This document shows, piece by piece, positions 1 through 7,772 of a DNA stretch of 64,000 nucleotides. The translations under genes were made by a program, and so were the position numbers. How positions within the stretch are numbered: position 1 is the stretch's first letter; each line of letters starts with the position of its first letter. The notes beneath the pieces were generated by a model. That model ran no database searches, was not told the DNA's origin, and was given only the letters and a program-made list of their open reading frames with translations. The stretch is taken from assembly GCA_964507185.1 (NCBI GenBank), contig CAZDOY010000016.1, positions 3,879 to 67,878 on the forward strand. The letters are read 5' to 3'. Source of the stretch: CAVRTJ01 sp964507185 (lineage in GTDB: Bacteria > Acidobacteriota > UBA4820 > DSQY01).

Positions 1-1257
1 GACGTGCTTGCAGACCTTCCAGGCAAGCTCCATGGCCTTCATTTCCTCGTCTGTCGGGACCCTCTTCGTGACGACTTTTCTCTCCTCCGGGAGGCCCGGC
101 ATGTCCTGGGTCTGGACGACGAGACCGCCCGCAACCCTCTTGAGATCCCAACCGGGAAAGGGGTCCGTGTCGCTGAGTTCGATCACGCGCAGGTTCTTCT
201 TCCGAGAGAGGATTTCAAGGGCCTTGGGCTCGAACGCGGGCGCCACCACGATCTCCAGAAACATGTCCGAAAGCGCCTGCGCGGCCTCGCCGTCGCACTT
301 CGTGTTGAAGGCTGCGATACCCCCAAATGCGGATAGCGGGTCCGTCATCTTCGCCCGGGCAAAAGCCTCGGCGGAGGTGCCGCCGAGACCGACGCCGCAG
401 GGATTGGTGTGCTTGATGACCGCGCAGGCGGGTAGCGGAAGCTCGCACACGAGCGCCCAGGCCCCATTAAGGTCGATGATGTTGTTGAACGAAAGCTCCT
501 TACCCTGATACTGGGTCATGGCGGCCAGGAAGCGGTCTCCTTCCCGGTAGAAGGCGGCTTCCTGCTGCGGGTTCTCCCCGTAGCGAAGGTCCTGGACCTT
601 GTCGAAGAACATGGGCATGAAGTCGGGGAATGTCCCGCCGTTTCTCACGAGGTCGTCCGATTCCTCGGTGATTCGCGAGAGATGCCTTGCGATGGAGCCG
701 TCGTAGGTGGCCGTCCTTTGGAAGGCCTTCTTGCACAGCTTCAGGCGGGTGGCGAGGGTCACGCCCCCCTCCTTCGAGATTTCCCCCATGAGAGCCGGAT
801 AGTCCCCTGAATCCACGACGACGGCCACGGACTCGAAGTTCTTGGCCGCCGAGCGCACCATGGAAGGCCCGCCGATATCTATATTCTCGATGGCGTCCGC
901 GATGCTCGAACCCGGCGAAGCCACGACGCGCTCAAACGGATAGAGATTCACCACCACGAGATCGATGGGCGCACCTCCCAGCCGCTCCAGGTCCGCCAGG
1001 TGCTCGGTCGTCCGGCGTGCGAGAATGCCGCCGTGAATCCGGGGATGGAGGGTCTTGACCCTTCCATCCATCACTTCGGGGGATTCGGTGTAGGCCGCCA
1101 CATCTCTGACGGGCACGCCTTCCTCCTTGAGCAATTTCGCCGTTCCGCCCGTGGACAGGATTTCGACGCCTCTCTCGGAGAGGAATCTCGCGAAGTCCGC
1201 CACGCCGTCCTTGCGCGAAACAGAGATGAGGGCTCTCTTGATCTCGACGGTTTTCAT
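1..1257 (-). CDS. purH: PurH, bifunctional IMP cyclohydrolase / AICAR formyltransferase (3' end cut by window edge)
   Basis: Read on the minus strand from ATG at 1257, this gives 419 uninterrupted codons and runs off the left edge. PurH performs the last two steps of IMP synthesis in the cytoplasm: formylation of AICAR, then ring closure. The N-terminal MGS-like cyclohydrolase domain shows ALISVSRKDG at the start, LSTGGTAKLL, DLVVVNLYPF and ENIDIGGPSMVRSAAKN. The formyltransferase domain begins with LRYGENPQQ and has FNNIIDLNGAW and IKHTNPCGVG. The family is usually about 510-530 residues, so roughly 100 C-terminal residues are missing. A GGAG precedes the start by six bases. The gene lies 49 nt behind the exported-protein gene and probably belongs to the icd operon. 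Confidence 0.96.
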   Translation of the reverse strand, partial: MKTVEIKRALISVSRKDGVADFARFLSERGVEILSTGGTAKLLKEEGVPVRDVAAYTESPEVMDGRVKTLHPRIHGGILARRTTEHLADLERLGGAPIDLVVVNLYPFERVVASPGSSIADAIENIDIGGPSMVRSAAKNFESVAVVVDSGDYPALMGEISKEGGVTLATRLKLCKKAFQRTATYDGSIARHLSRITEESDDLVRNGGTFPDFMPMFFDKVQDLRYGENPQQEAAFYREGDRFLAAMTQYQGKELSFNNIIDLNGAWALVCELPLPACAVIKHTNPCGVGLGGTSAEAFARAKMTDPLSAFGGIAAFNTKCDGEAAQALSDMFLEIVVAPAFEPKALEILSRKKNLRVIELSDTDPFPGWDLKRVAGGLVVQTQDMPGLPEERKVVTKRVPTDEEMKAMELAWKVCKHV

Positions 1258-1306
1258 GGTTTACTCCGGGTGAAAGCTCAGGCCCGCGGTGGCCGCCGTG
1301 CTTCCT

Positions 1307-2041
1307 CTAAGGTCCCTTCAGGCAGTCGCTCCCCTTCGGGCGATAGAAGGGGGTAGCCGACAGATCCCCGTCCATGGACTTCCACAGGTACAGCCAGGTC
1401 TTCGCCGTGTCCGAGACGGCGTGAGACAGGACGAGCTGCGCCACGCCAAAGGCGTTGGACCTGTCGTCGAACGTCTCCGAGGAGACTCGGCGGCCGTGGG
1501 GAAAGTAACAGAAGAGAACGGCCGCCTGATACCGTTTTTCCGTCATCAGCCGGTGCTTCATGTACGCTTCCACGTCTCCGTGCAGAGGGGGCGTGTCGTA
1601 ACCGTCGAATGTGACCACAAGGATCGGAAGCTTCCGCTCGATGTACCCGTAGTAATCAAGACGGACGTCCAGGGCCCGCGGGTCCCCTCCGATCATCATG
1701 GGATCGTTGAGAAGGAAGATCAAGCCGGCCGCGCGGCCGAAGTGACGGGCAACCGCCGGGAAGGGAGCACGGGCGGTGAATAGCCCGGGAATGGTGTCGG
1801 CCTCTTTCTGCAGGGCGTCCAGCACTTCGCCGCGGGGGGCGCTCCCGTACCCTTCCACCGATTCCGATACGCCCGCGTCGAGATCGGTCTTGTAGGAAAC
1901 CAGGGCCGATCGCAGCGCAGCGGGCGCGAGGCGCAGGCTCGCGTCCGTCATGCGCTGGACCGTCTTCGGCCCATAGGCGAAAAGGGAAAGGGGTGCAAGG
2001 AGCAGAAGAACCCCTGCACCCCTCAAAGCTCTCTGAATCAT
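1307..2041 (-). CDS. Small exported protein of unknown function
   Basis: This encodes 244 residues. The N-terminus (MIQRALRGAG followed by a Leu-rich stretch ending SLFAYG) looks like a cleavable signal peptide, so the product is probably periplasmic. The mature part has no motif I recognise with confidence. A His/Asp-containing helix near the C-terminus (SHAVSDTAKTWLYLW) and an earlier ARHFGRAAGLIF stretch could be metal ligands of an alpha-helical hydrolase, but this is only a suggestion. The ATG at 2041 overlaps the icd stop codon (ATGA), so translation is probably coupled to icd. An in-frame extension up to 2206 lies inside icd and was not used, because the signal peptide begins at the chosen start. 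Confidence 0.75.
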   Translation of the reverse strand: MIQRALRGAGVLLLLAPLSLFAYGPKTVQRMTDASLRLAPAALRSALVSYKTDLDAGVSESVEGYGSAPRGEVLDALQKEADTIPGLFTARAPFPAVARHFGRAAGLIFLLNDPMMIGGDPRALDVRLDYYGYIERKLPILVVTFDGYDTPPLHGDVEAYMKHRLMTEKRYQAAVLFCYFPHGRRVSSETFDDRSNAFGVAQLVLSHAVSDTAKTWLYLWKSMDGDLSATPFYRPKGSDCLKGP

Positions 2042-3456
2042 GCGCGCTTCATGTTCTCGATGATTGCATCGCCGAACTCCGAGCACTTCAGCTCCTTCAC
2101 ATCCATGCCTTCGCGCTTCATGAGGCGAGCAAAGTCGTACGTCACCGTGTGGTTGGTGATGCTCCTCTCGATCCCGTCGACGATCAGATCGGCCGCCTCG
2201 TTCCACCCGAGGAACCGGAACATCATCTCGCCGGAGAGGATGACGGAACCGGGATTCACTTTGTCCAGGTTGGCGTACTTGGGCGCCGTGCCGTGTGTCG
2301 CCTCAAAGATGGCGTGGCCCGAGACGTAGTTGATGTTGCCGCCGGGGGCGATGCCAATACCTCCCACCTGGGCGGCCAGCGCGTCGGAGATGTAGTCCCC
2401 GTTCAGGTTGAGGGTGGCGATGACGTCGAACTCGTCGGCCCTGGTCAGGATCTGCTGCAGTGTGATGTCAGCGATGGTGTCCTTGATGAGCAGTTTCTCC
2501 TTCCACTTGCCGTCGCCGTGCGTGGGCCAGAGCTTGAGGGCCTCGGCCACTTCCTGGATGATCTCCGCCTTCTTGTCCGGAGCGAACATGTGGAGACCGG
2601 GCTCGATCATGGCGGCGTTCGCCTCGTTCGAAAGGTCGGGGTTCGCCTCTTTGTTGCCCAGAATCCACGTTTCGCGCTGGGTGACGACCTCGTCGCGGAA
2701 CTCCTCCGCCGCCACGCGATAGCCCCAGTCCTTGAAGGCGCCCTCGGTGAATTTCATGATGTTGCCCTTGTGGGTGAAGTTCACACTGCGCCGCTTCTGA
2801 TCCAAGGCGTACTGGATGGCGGCGCGGCACAGGCGCTTGCTCCCCTCTTCCGACACGGGTTTGATGCCGATGGCGGAGGATTCGGGGAAGCGGATCTTCT
2901 TGACACCCATTTCCTTCTGAAGGAAATCGATGACCTTCTTGACCTCGGGGCTGTAGGCCTTCCACTCGATGCCCGCATAGATGTCCTCGGTGTTTTCCCT
3001 GAAGATGACCATGTCAACCTTCTCGGGGCTCCGGACGGGGCTGGGCACGCCCTTGAAGTACTTGACGGGCCTCAGGCATACGTAGAGGTCGAGGATCTGC
3101 CTCAAGGCCACGTTGAGGGAGCGGATACCACCGCCGATAGGCGTGGTGAGGGGACCCTTGATGCCTACCTTGTAGGCCTTGAAGGCCTCGATGGTGTCTT
3201 CGGGCAGCCATTCACCAAACTTCTGGAATGCCTTCTCGCCGGCATAGACTTCCATCCAGGCGATCTTCTTCCTGCCGCCGTAAGCGATTTCCACGGCCGC
3301 ATCGAGCACGCGCCGAGCGGCCCTCCAGATATCCGGTCCGGTGCCGTCACCCTCGATGAAGGGAAGGATCGGGTTATCAGGTACCTGAAGGACGCCGTCC
3401 TTCATGGAAACCGAAGTGCCGTTCGCCGGCGGGGTCACATTCTTGAATGTCGCCAC
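2038..3456 (-). CDS. icd: NADP-dependent isocitrate dehydrogenase
   Basis: The product (472 residues) oxidatively decarboxylates isocitrate to 2-oxoglutarate, yielding NADPH. It follows E. coli Icd closely: IEGDGTGPD, GPLTTPIGGGIRSLNV (containing the regulatory/substrate Ser), FRENTEDIYAGIEW, HKGNIMKFTEGAFKDWG, LNLNGDYISDALAAQVGG and the NADP-binding signature ATHGTAPKYA with a later TVTYDFARLM. The Lys-Tyr and Tyr/Arg positions are those of NADP-specific enzymes. It is longer than the roughly 416 residues of E. coli because of about 47 extra residues between the EEF motif and IKDTIAD. The start is GTG at 3456, with GGAGG seven bases upstream. A longer in-frame reading to 3630 has no supporting site. 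The gene heads a minus-strand operon with the exported protein and purH. Its 2-oxoglutarate product is the likely substrate of the Kor enzyme 7 kb away. Confidence 0.96.
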   Translation of the reverse strand: MATFKNVTPPANGTSVSMKDGVLQVPDNPILPFIEGDGTGPDIWRAARRVLDAAVEIAYGGRKKIAWMEVYAGEKAFQKFGEWLPEDTIEAFKAYKVGIKGPLTTPIGGGIRSLNVALRQILDLYVCLRPVKYFKGVPSPVRSPEKVDMVIFRENTEDIYAGIEWKAYSPEVKKVIDFLQKEMGVKKIRFPESSAIGIKPVSEEGSKRLCRAAIQYALDQKRRSVNFTHKGNIMKFTEGAFKDWGYRVAAEEFRDEVVTQRETWILGNKEANPDLSNEANAAMIEPGLHMFAPDKKAEIIQEVAEALKLWPTHGDGKWKEKLLIKDTIADITLQQILTRADEFDVIATLNLNGDYISDALAAQVGGIGIAPGGNINYVSGHAIFEATHGTAPKYANLDKVNPGSVILSGEMMFRFLGWNEAADLIVDGIERSITNHTVTYDFARLMKREGMDVKELKCSEFGDAIIENMKRA

Positions 3457-3582
3457 GGGTCTACCTCCTCGCTTGCAATTGGGAACGGCCTGGCCATTTC
3501 CTGGCGCCAGGTCTGTTCTGGCCATTGGGATCATCTCGTCCCGGTGTGCGTTCCGCACTATACCCGGGCGCTGTAACAGGGA

Positions 3583-3612
3583 AGTATATCCACAGGTTAC
3601 GCGGGCGGTCAA
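3583..3612 (-). promoter_or_regulatory. Predicted sigma-70-type promoter of the icd operon
   Basis: On the minus strand there is a TTGACC -35 (3612-3607), an 18-nt spacer and a TATACT -10 (3588-3583), each matching consensus at five of six positions. It would start transcription near 3576, about 120 nt before the icd GTG. It is divergent from the promoter of the GspE-like gene. Confidence 0.6.
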
Positions 3613-3660
3613 CATGAGCGTAGGCCCCATGATCGTCCTTGAACCTGTCCCCCCGGCCGC

Positions 3661-3690
3661 TTGCCTTTCACCGCGAGTAGGGCTTATGAT
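3661..3690 (+). promoter_or_regulatory. Predicted sigma-70-type promoter of the GspE-like gene
   Basis: TTGCCT (3661-3666) and TATGAT (3685-3690) are separated by 18 nt. The -10 is good and the -35 moderate. The implied start is near 3697, just upstream of the Shine-Dalgarno GGAGG at 3707-3711. Confidence 0.5.
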
Positions 3691-3716
3691 GCTTATCGAG
3701 ATAATTGGAGGCCAGA

Positions 3717-5561
3717 GTGGAGCAATATGCGATCACCTGCTGGAATTGCATGGGTGAATTCGACGCCCTCTCAGCCGTTTGGTGTTCCTGCAATCCCAAT
3801 AAACCCACGAAGGTTTGTCCCTTCTGCCTGCAATGCTTCTGTGAAGCCCCGGAGACCTACCACGAGAAGTTCTGGACCGGCGCCCCCGACCAGCTGGTAA
3901 GAGACCGGGAGATGCTCGCCAAGGCCAGGGGACCGCTGGGAGAGGCTCTGATCAAGGCGCGGGTCATCACGTCGGACCAACTCCTCGACGCCCTGAAGGA
4001 GCAGGAACGCAGCGGAGGGCGCCTGGGCGAGATACTCGTCGACAAGGGGCTGCTCAACCAGAACACCCTCGACACCTTCCTCACGAGCCAGCGATCGGTC
4101 ACGCGGGCATCCCTTTTCGATCTGCAGCCCGACCCCATGCTCGTCATGACCGTCGGCATAGACGAATGTATCCAGCGTAAGGTGGTGCCCGTCTCGAAGG
4201 AGAAGCTGACGAAGAAGGACCTCCTCACGCTTGCCATGGCCGATCCCTCGGACGGCGACTCCGTGGAGTTCGTTCAGAACGTCACGGGGTGTCAGGCCCT
4301 CGTCGTCCAGTGTCCTTTGGAGGAAATCGAGCAGTACCTGTCCTCCTTCCACGAAGAGGCGGCCGCCGCTCAGACAAACCCCGGCGCAACGCAGGAAGCG
4401 GCCGGTGCGAAGCTCGCGGCCGACCTGATCCGCAAGGCGATGGCGCGAGGGGCTTCGGACCTGTACGTGGAACCGCGAGAAGGTGAAATATCCGTCCACC
4501 TGCGCATCGACGGCCTTCTGTACAAGACCAGGCCGATTCCGAAGGAATACAGGCACGTGCTGACAGCTGAACTCAAGCACCTCCTGCGCCTGCCCCCGGA
4601 CGCTTCGGACAGGCCCCTCGAGGGCCGGGTCGTCATGCGGTCGGGCGATCACCGGTTCGACGTCGTCGCCCACAGCCTGCCCACGCAGTACGGCGAGAAC
4701 ATCTCCCTGAAGATCATCAACAGGGACACCTTCTTCAAGACCTACGATCAACTCGGGCTGACCGGGGAGGACCAGGCCGCCCTCCGCGAGGCCCTCGGCA
4801 CCCGGCGCGGGCTGGTGCTCATCACCGCCCCGCTGTTCCACGGATCGACCACGACCCTCTATTCCATCATGAAGGCCCTGTCTACGGACACCCTGCGGAA
4901 GACCATGAGCATTGAAGCTCAGAGCGTCTGCCCCGTTCCGAACCTCTCACAGATATCCCTCGGCGAGAACAAGGACGCCGAAGCCACGGCAACGACCATG
5001 AAGGCCCTTTCGAACATCCAACCGGACGTGTGCATCCTTGCCGATCTGCTGGACTCCGCGCCCATGGTGGGACAGATGCACAAGCTCGTCGGGCAGATGC
5101 TCCTGGTCGCGACCCTCGAGGCGGACGGGACGCTCGCCGCCGTAAAGCACCTCGAAAAGCTCGGCTACTCCATGACGGACCTTTCAGAAAACCTCCTTCT
5201 GATCCTGAACCAACGGCTCATCAGGCGCCTCTGCCCGCACTGCAGGGTCGAGGCGGAGCTATCGGAAAGCACGATACATCTCATGGGCCTCGACAAGGAG
5301 GAGAGCAAATACCTGACCAGGTCCTACCTGGGAGAAGGGTGTGAGAAGTGCTCGGGCATAGGCTACAAGGGCCGTGAAGCCCTGTTCGAGATCCTTGTCC
5401 CCTCGGCCTCATTCAGGAGCGCCCTCGCGCGCGGAGCTTCTCCTAAGTACCTCGAGAAAGAGGCTGCCAAAGCCGGCATGCGCCCGCTGAGACAGCAGGC
5501 GCTGCAGGCCGTCCAGGAAGGGCGCACCTCCGTGGAGGAATTCCGCCAGCTCAAGTTCTGA
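3717..5561 (+). CDS. GspE/PilB-family protein with N-terminal cysteine cluster and degenerate ATPase site
   Basis: This encodes 614 residues from GTG at 3717, five bases after GGAGG (3707-3711); an upstream TTG at 3705 lies within that site and is unlikely. The first ~45 residues carry a Cys-rich cluster (CWNC, CSC, CPFCLQCFC) that probably binds zinc. Residues ~70-200 resemble the MshEN domain of type II/IV secretion ATPases (GEALIKARVITSDQLLDAL, GRLGEILVDKGLL). The rest follows the PilB core, including the C-terminal zinc motif (CPHC, CEKC) and GYKGREALFEIL. Aligned with PilB GPTGSGKT, residues 371-378 read APLFHGST, so the Walker Lys is Ser377. The Walker B region (CILADLLD) lacks the Glu, and the His box reads TLEADG. 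ATP hydrolysis is therefore unlikely; a regulatory or scaffold role is inferred. It is monocistronic, between a promoter and a terminator. Confidence 0.85.
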   Translation: MEQYAITCWNCMGEFDALSAVWCSCNPNKPTKVCPFCLQCFCEAPETYHEKFWTGAPDQLVRDREMLAKARGPLGEALIKARVITSDQLLDALKEQERSGGRLGEILVDKGLLNQNTLDTFLTSQRSVTRASLFDLQPDPMLVMTVGIDECIQRKVVPVSKEKLTKKDLLTLAMADPSDGDSVEFVQNVTGCQALVVQCPLEEIEQYLSSFHEEAAAAQTNPGATQEAAGAKLAADLIRKAMARGASDLYVEPREGEISVHLRIDGLLYKTRPIPKEYRHVLTAELKHLLRLPPDASDRPLEGRVVMRSGDHRFDVVAHSLPTQYGENISLKIINRDTFFKTYDQLGLTGEDQAALREALGTRRGLVLITAPLFHGSTTTLYSIMKALSTDTLRKTMSIEAQSVCPVPNLSQISLGENKDAEATATTMKALSNIQPDVCILADLLDSAPMVGQMHKLVGQMLLVATLEADGTLAAVKHLEKLGYSMTDLSENLLLILNQRLIRRLCPHCRVEAELSESTIHLMGLDKEESKYLTRSYLGEGCEKCSGIGYKGREALFEILVPSASFRSALARGASPKYLEKEAAKAGMRPLRQQALQAVQEGRTSVEEFRQLKF

Positions 5562-5590
5562 CTGCCGTTCAACGAACTCCGCCAAGATTC

Positions 5591-5623
5591 AGCCGCCCGC
5601 GAGTTCCGGCGGGGGGCTTTTTT
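5591..5623 (+). terminator. Intrinsic terminator after the GspE-like gene
   Basis: AGCCGCCCGC pairs with the later GCGGGGGGCT through nine base pairs and one G-G mismatch, and is followed directly by a run of T residues (5618-5623). It lies 30 nt after the stop codon. Confidence 0.8.
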
Positions 5624-5679
5624 CTGCCGTGCACTGATCCGGCCATGTGGTGTAGAATCGAATGGCCCTGGGGGTTGTC

Positions 5680-6390
5680 ATGGCCTTGCTTCTCTTCGAC
5701 ATCGACGGAACGCTCCTTCGACCGCTGGGTCTTGGACACAGGGCCTTCCACGACGCCGTGCATTCCCTTTACGGCCGCGCCCCCGAAAAGGCGCCCTTTC
5801 CCTACGCGGGCCTTCTGGACACGGAAATCGCGGCCCGGACGCTTGCCGGCATGGGGCTCCCGCATGACGAAGCAGCCACGAAGGCACTGTTGGAAGCTTA
5901 CGTCGCCTGCCTCGAAAAGAGCGTCCCTCCTCCCCACGAAGAATGCCTCTGTCCCGGCGTTCCGGAAATCCTCGACGAAGCCTCGAGCAGGGGGCATCAC
6001 GTCGCCCTGCTCACGGGCAACCTGCACGCGGGCGCGCGCATCAAGCTGAGATTCTGCGGCCTGCTGGGCCAGTTCAGGATGGATGCCGGCGGGGAGACTC
6101 TGCTGGGCGCCTTCGCCGACGACGCCGCCGAGAGGTCCCAACTAGTCCCGGTAGCGGTGGACAGGTGCCGGCGCCGGTTCCGCAGGGATTTCCCGCCGAG
6201 TGAAACCTGGATCGTCGGCGATTCGCCCAGGGACGTTCAGGCTGCCAGGGCTTCCGGCATCCGGTGCGCCGCGGTCGCAACGGGGTTTACAGAACTGGAG
6301 AATCTTCGTTCCCTGGACCCGGACCTGGCCATCGCCGACTTGCGCCAGAGCGAGGCCTTTTTTGCTGCCGTTCGAAGGATGGCGGCATGA
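5680..6390 (+). CDS. HAD-superfamily hydrolase, phosphoglycolate phosphatase-like
   Basis: The predicted cytoplasmic phosphatase has 236 residues. HAD motif I is LLLFDIDGTLL at the N-terminus (the first Asp is the expected nucleophile). Motif II is ALLTGNL near residue 115, and motif IV is IVGDSPRDVQAA near residue 180. A helical cap domain lies between motifs I and II, as in Gph/PGP-type enzymes. I chose ATG 5680, because GGGGG lies six bases upstream and the protein then begins right at motif I; ATG 5662 in the same frame is the alternative. The stop overlaps the selA start (ATGA), so the two are translationally coupled. The substrate cannot be told from sequence. A role with selA (for example removing a phosphorylated by-product) is speculation. 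Confidence 0.85.
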   Translation: MALLLFDIDGTLLRPLGLGHRAFHDAVHSLYGRAPEKAPFPYAGLLDTEIAARTLAGMGLPHDEAATKALLEAYVACLEKSVPPPHEECLCPGVPEILDEASSRGHHVALLTGNLHAGARIKLRFCGLLGQFRMDAGGETLLGAFADDAAERSQLVPVAVDRCRRRFRRDFPPSETWIVGDSPRDVQAARASGIRCAAVATGFTELENLRSLDPDLAIADLRQSEAFFAAVRRMAA

Positions 6391-7772
6391 GCGCTTATCC
6401 CCCGAAAATGGACACCCTGCTCGCCCTGCCTGGGGCGCTGGATCTCGAGAAGACCTATGGACAGAAAGCAGTAAAAGCAGCCATGCGGGAGTGCGTGGAC
6501 GAGCTGACCCGGGCATGGCGATCCGGCGGGCCGGTTCCCGCGGAAAAGACCGTCCTCGATACGGCGCGCCGGAAGCTGGAAGAGGTCTTCAAACCTGCGC
6601 TCCGCAGGGTCATCAATGCCACCGGCGTGGTCCTTCACACGAACCTCGGACGAGCGCCCCTGCCACAGGAGGTGCTACACGACCTTCCCAAGGTGCTCGG
6701 CGGGTACGTTGACCTGGAGATCGACCTCGAGGCCCACAGACGGGGGCACAGGGACCACCGCATCGAATCCTCCATTCGCGACCTTCTGGGCACGGACCGA
6801 AGCGTCGTCGTAGTCAACAACAACGCGGCCGCCGTCCTCCTTCTCCTCAACACCCTGAGCGCGGACAGGGAATGCCTGCTAAGCAGGGGGGAACTGGTGG
6901 AAATAGGCGGCGGTTTCCGCATGCCCGAGGTTATGAAGGCGTCAGGCGCGCGGCTGAAAGAAGTCGGAACCACGAACAGGACCCGTCTGTCCGATTACCG
7001 GGAAGCCATCGGGCCGGACACCGGACTGCTGCTGAAGGTGCACACCTCCAACTACCGCGTGCTCGGGTTCACACAGGAAGTGTCCCCGGCCGAGCTCGTG
7101 GCCCTCGGAAAGAAAGCTGGGCTCCCCGTGGGGTTCGACCTCGGGAGCGGACTCGTCGCCGCACCCGCCAAATCCGGACTCGCGGACGAACCTTCGGTCC
7201 AGGAGGCCCTGAAAGCCGGGCCGGACGCCCTGTGTTTCAGCGCCGACAAGCTGTTCGGCGCATGCCAGGCCGGCCTGTTGATGGTCGCGCCCGATCTGGC
7301 CGCCGCGTTCAGGGCCAATCCCCTCCTGCGGGCGCTCCGCGTGGACAAGGTCACCTACTTCCTGCTGGGTGCGATGGTGGATCTGTATCGCAGGGGGCGT
7401 CTCGACGCCGTTCCAGCCCTGGCCATGCTGGCCAGGTCCGCAGCGTCCCTCAAGGCATCGGCCAAGGTGCTCTTGAGAGAGGTCCAGGCCGCGGCGCCGG
7501 GTGCATTCGAACTCGAAGTCGTCCAGGCCGAGGGCCGCGTCGGAGCCGGTTCCGCGCCTCTCGCCCCGCTCCCCTCGCCCGCGCTGGCCGTCAAGCCCGG
7601 AAAGGGAAGCGTCGAAGCCCTCGAGGCCTTTCTGAGAACGGGCGGCGATCCGCCCATCGTCTCCGTGATCTCCGAAGGCCGCCTGCACGTGCACGTGCGC
7701 ACTTTGTTCCCAGGCGACAAGCCCCTGCTCGTCCGTCGTCTGGCCCAGTTCAAGGAGGTAAAGTCGGCATGA
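6387..7772 (+). CDS. selA: L-seryl-tRNA(Sec) selenium transferase (selenocysteine synthase)
   Basis: SelA (461 residues here) is a PLP enzyme that converts Ser-tRNA(Sec) to Sec-tRNA(Sec) with selenophosphate. The characteristic RRVINATGVVLHTNLGRAPL stretch is present near residues 75-95. It is followed by VNNNAAAVLLLL, RGELVEIGGGFRMPEVM, KVHTSNYRVLGFT and the PLP-lysine segment FSADKLFGACQAGLL (family form SGDKLLGGPQAG). Length matches the family (about 460). The start is ATG 6387, overlapping the preceding stop; a much longer upstream frame lies within the HAD gene. No selB, selD or selC is visible in the window, and I found no gene here interrupted by an in-frame TGA that would suggest a local selenoprotein. 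The downstream lipoprotein start overlaps the stop codon. Confidence 0.95.
   Translation: MSAYPPKMDTLLALPGALDLEKTYGQKAVKAAMRECVDELTRAWRSGGPVPAEKTVLDTARRKLEEVFKPALRRVINATGVVLHTNLGRAPLPQEVLHDLPKVLGGYVDLEIDLEAHRRGHRDHRIESSIRDLLGTDRSVVVVNNNAAAVLLLLNTLSADRECLLSRGELVEIGGGFRMPEVMKASGARLKEVGTTNRTRLSDYREAIGPDTGLLLKVHTSNYRVLGFTQEVSPAELVALGKKAGLPVGFDLGSGLVAAPAKSGLADEPSVQEALKAGPDALCFSADKLFGACQAGLLMVAPDLAAAFRANPLLRALRVDKVTYFLLGAMVDLYRRGRLDAVPALAMLARSAASLKASAKVLLREVQAAAPGAFELEVVQAEGRVGAGSAPLAPLPSPALAVKPGKGSVEALEAFLRTGGDPPIVSVISEGRLHVHVRTLFPGDKPLLVRRLAQFKEVKSA

Noticed and set aside
1993..3576. Long open frame (527 codons) on the plus strand opposite icd
   Set aside because: It mirrors the icd coding frame in GC-rich DNA, has no ribosome site and no recognisable protein features. 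icd on the minus strand is unambiguous.
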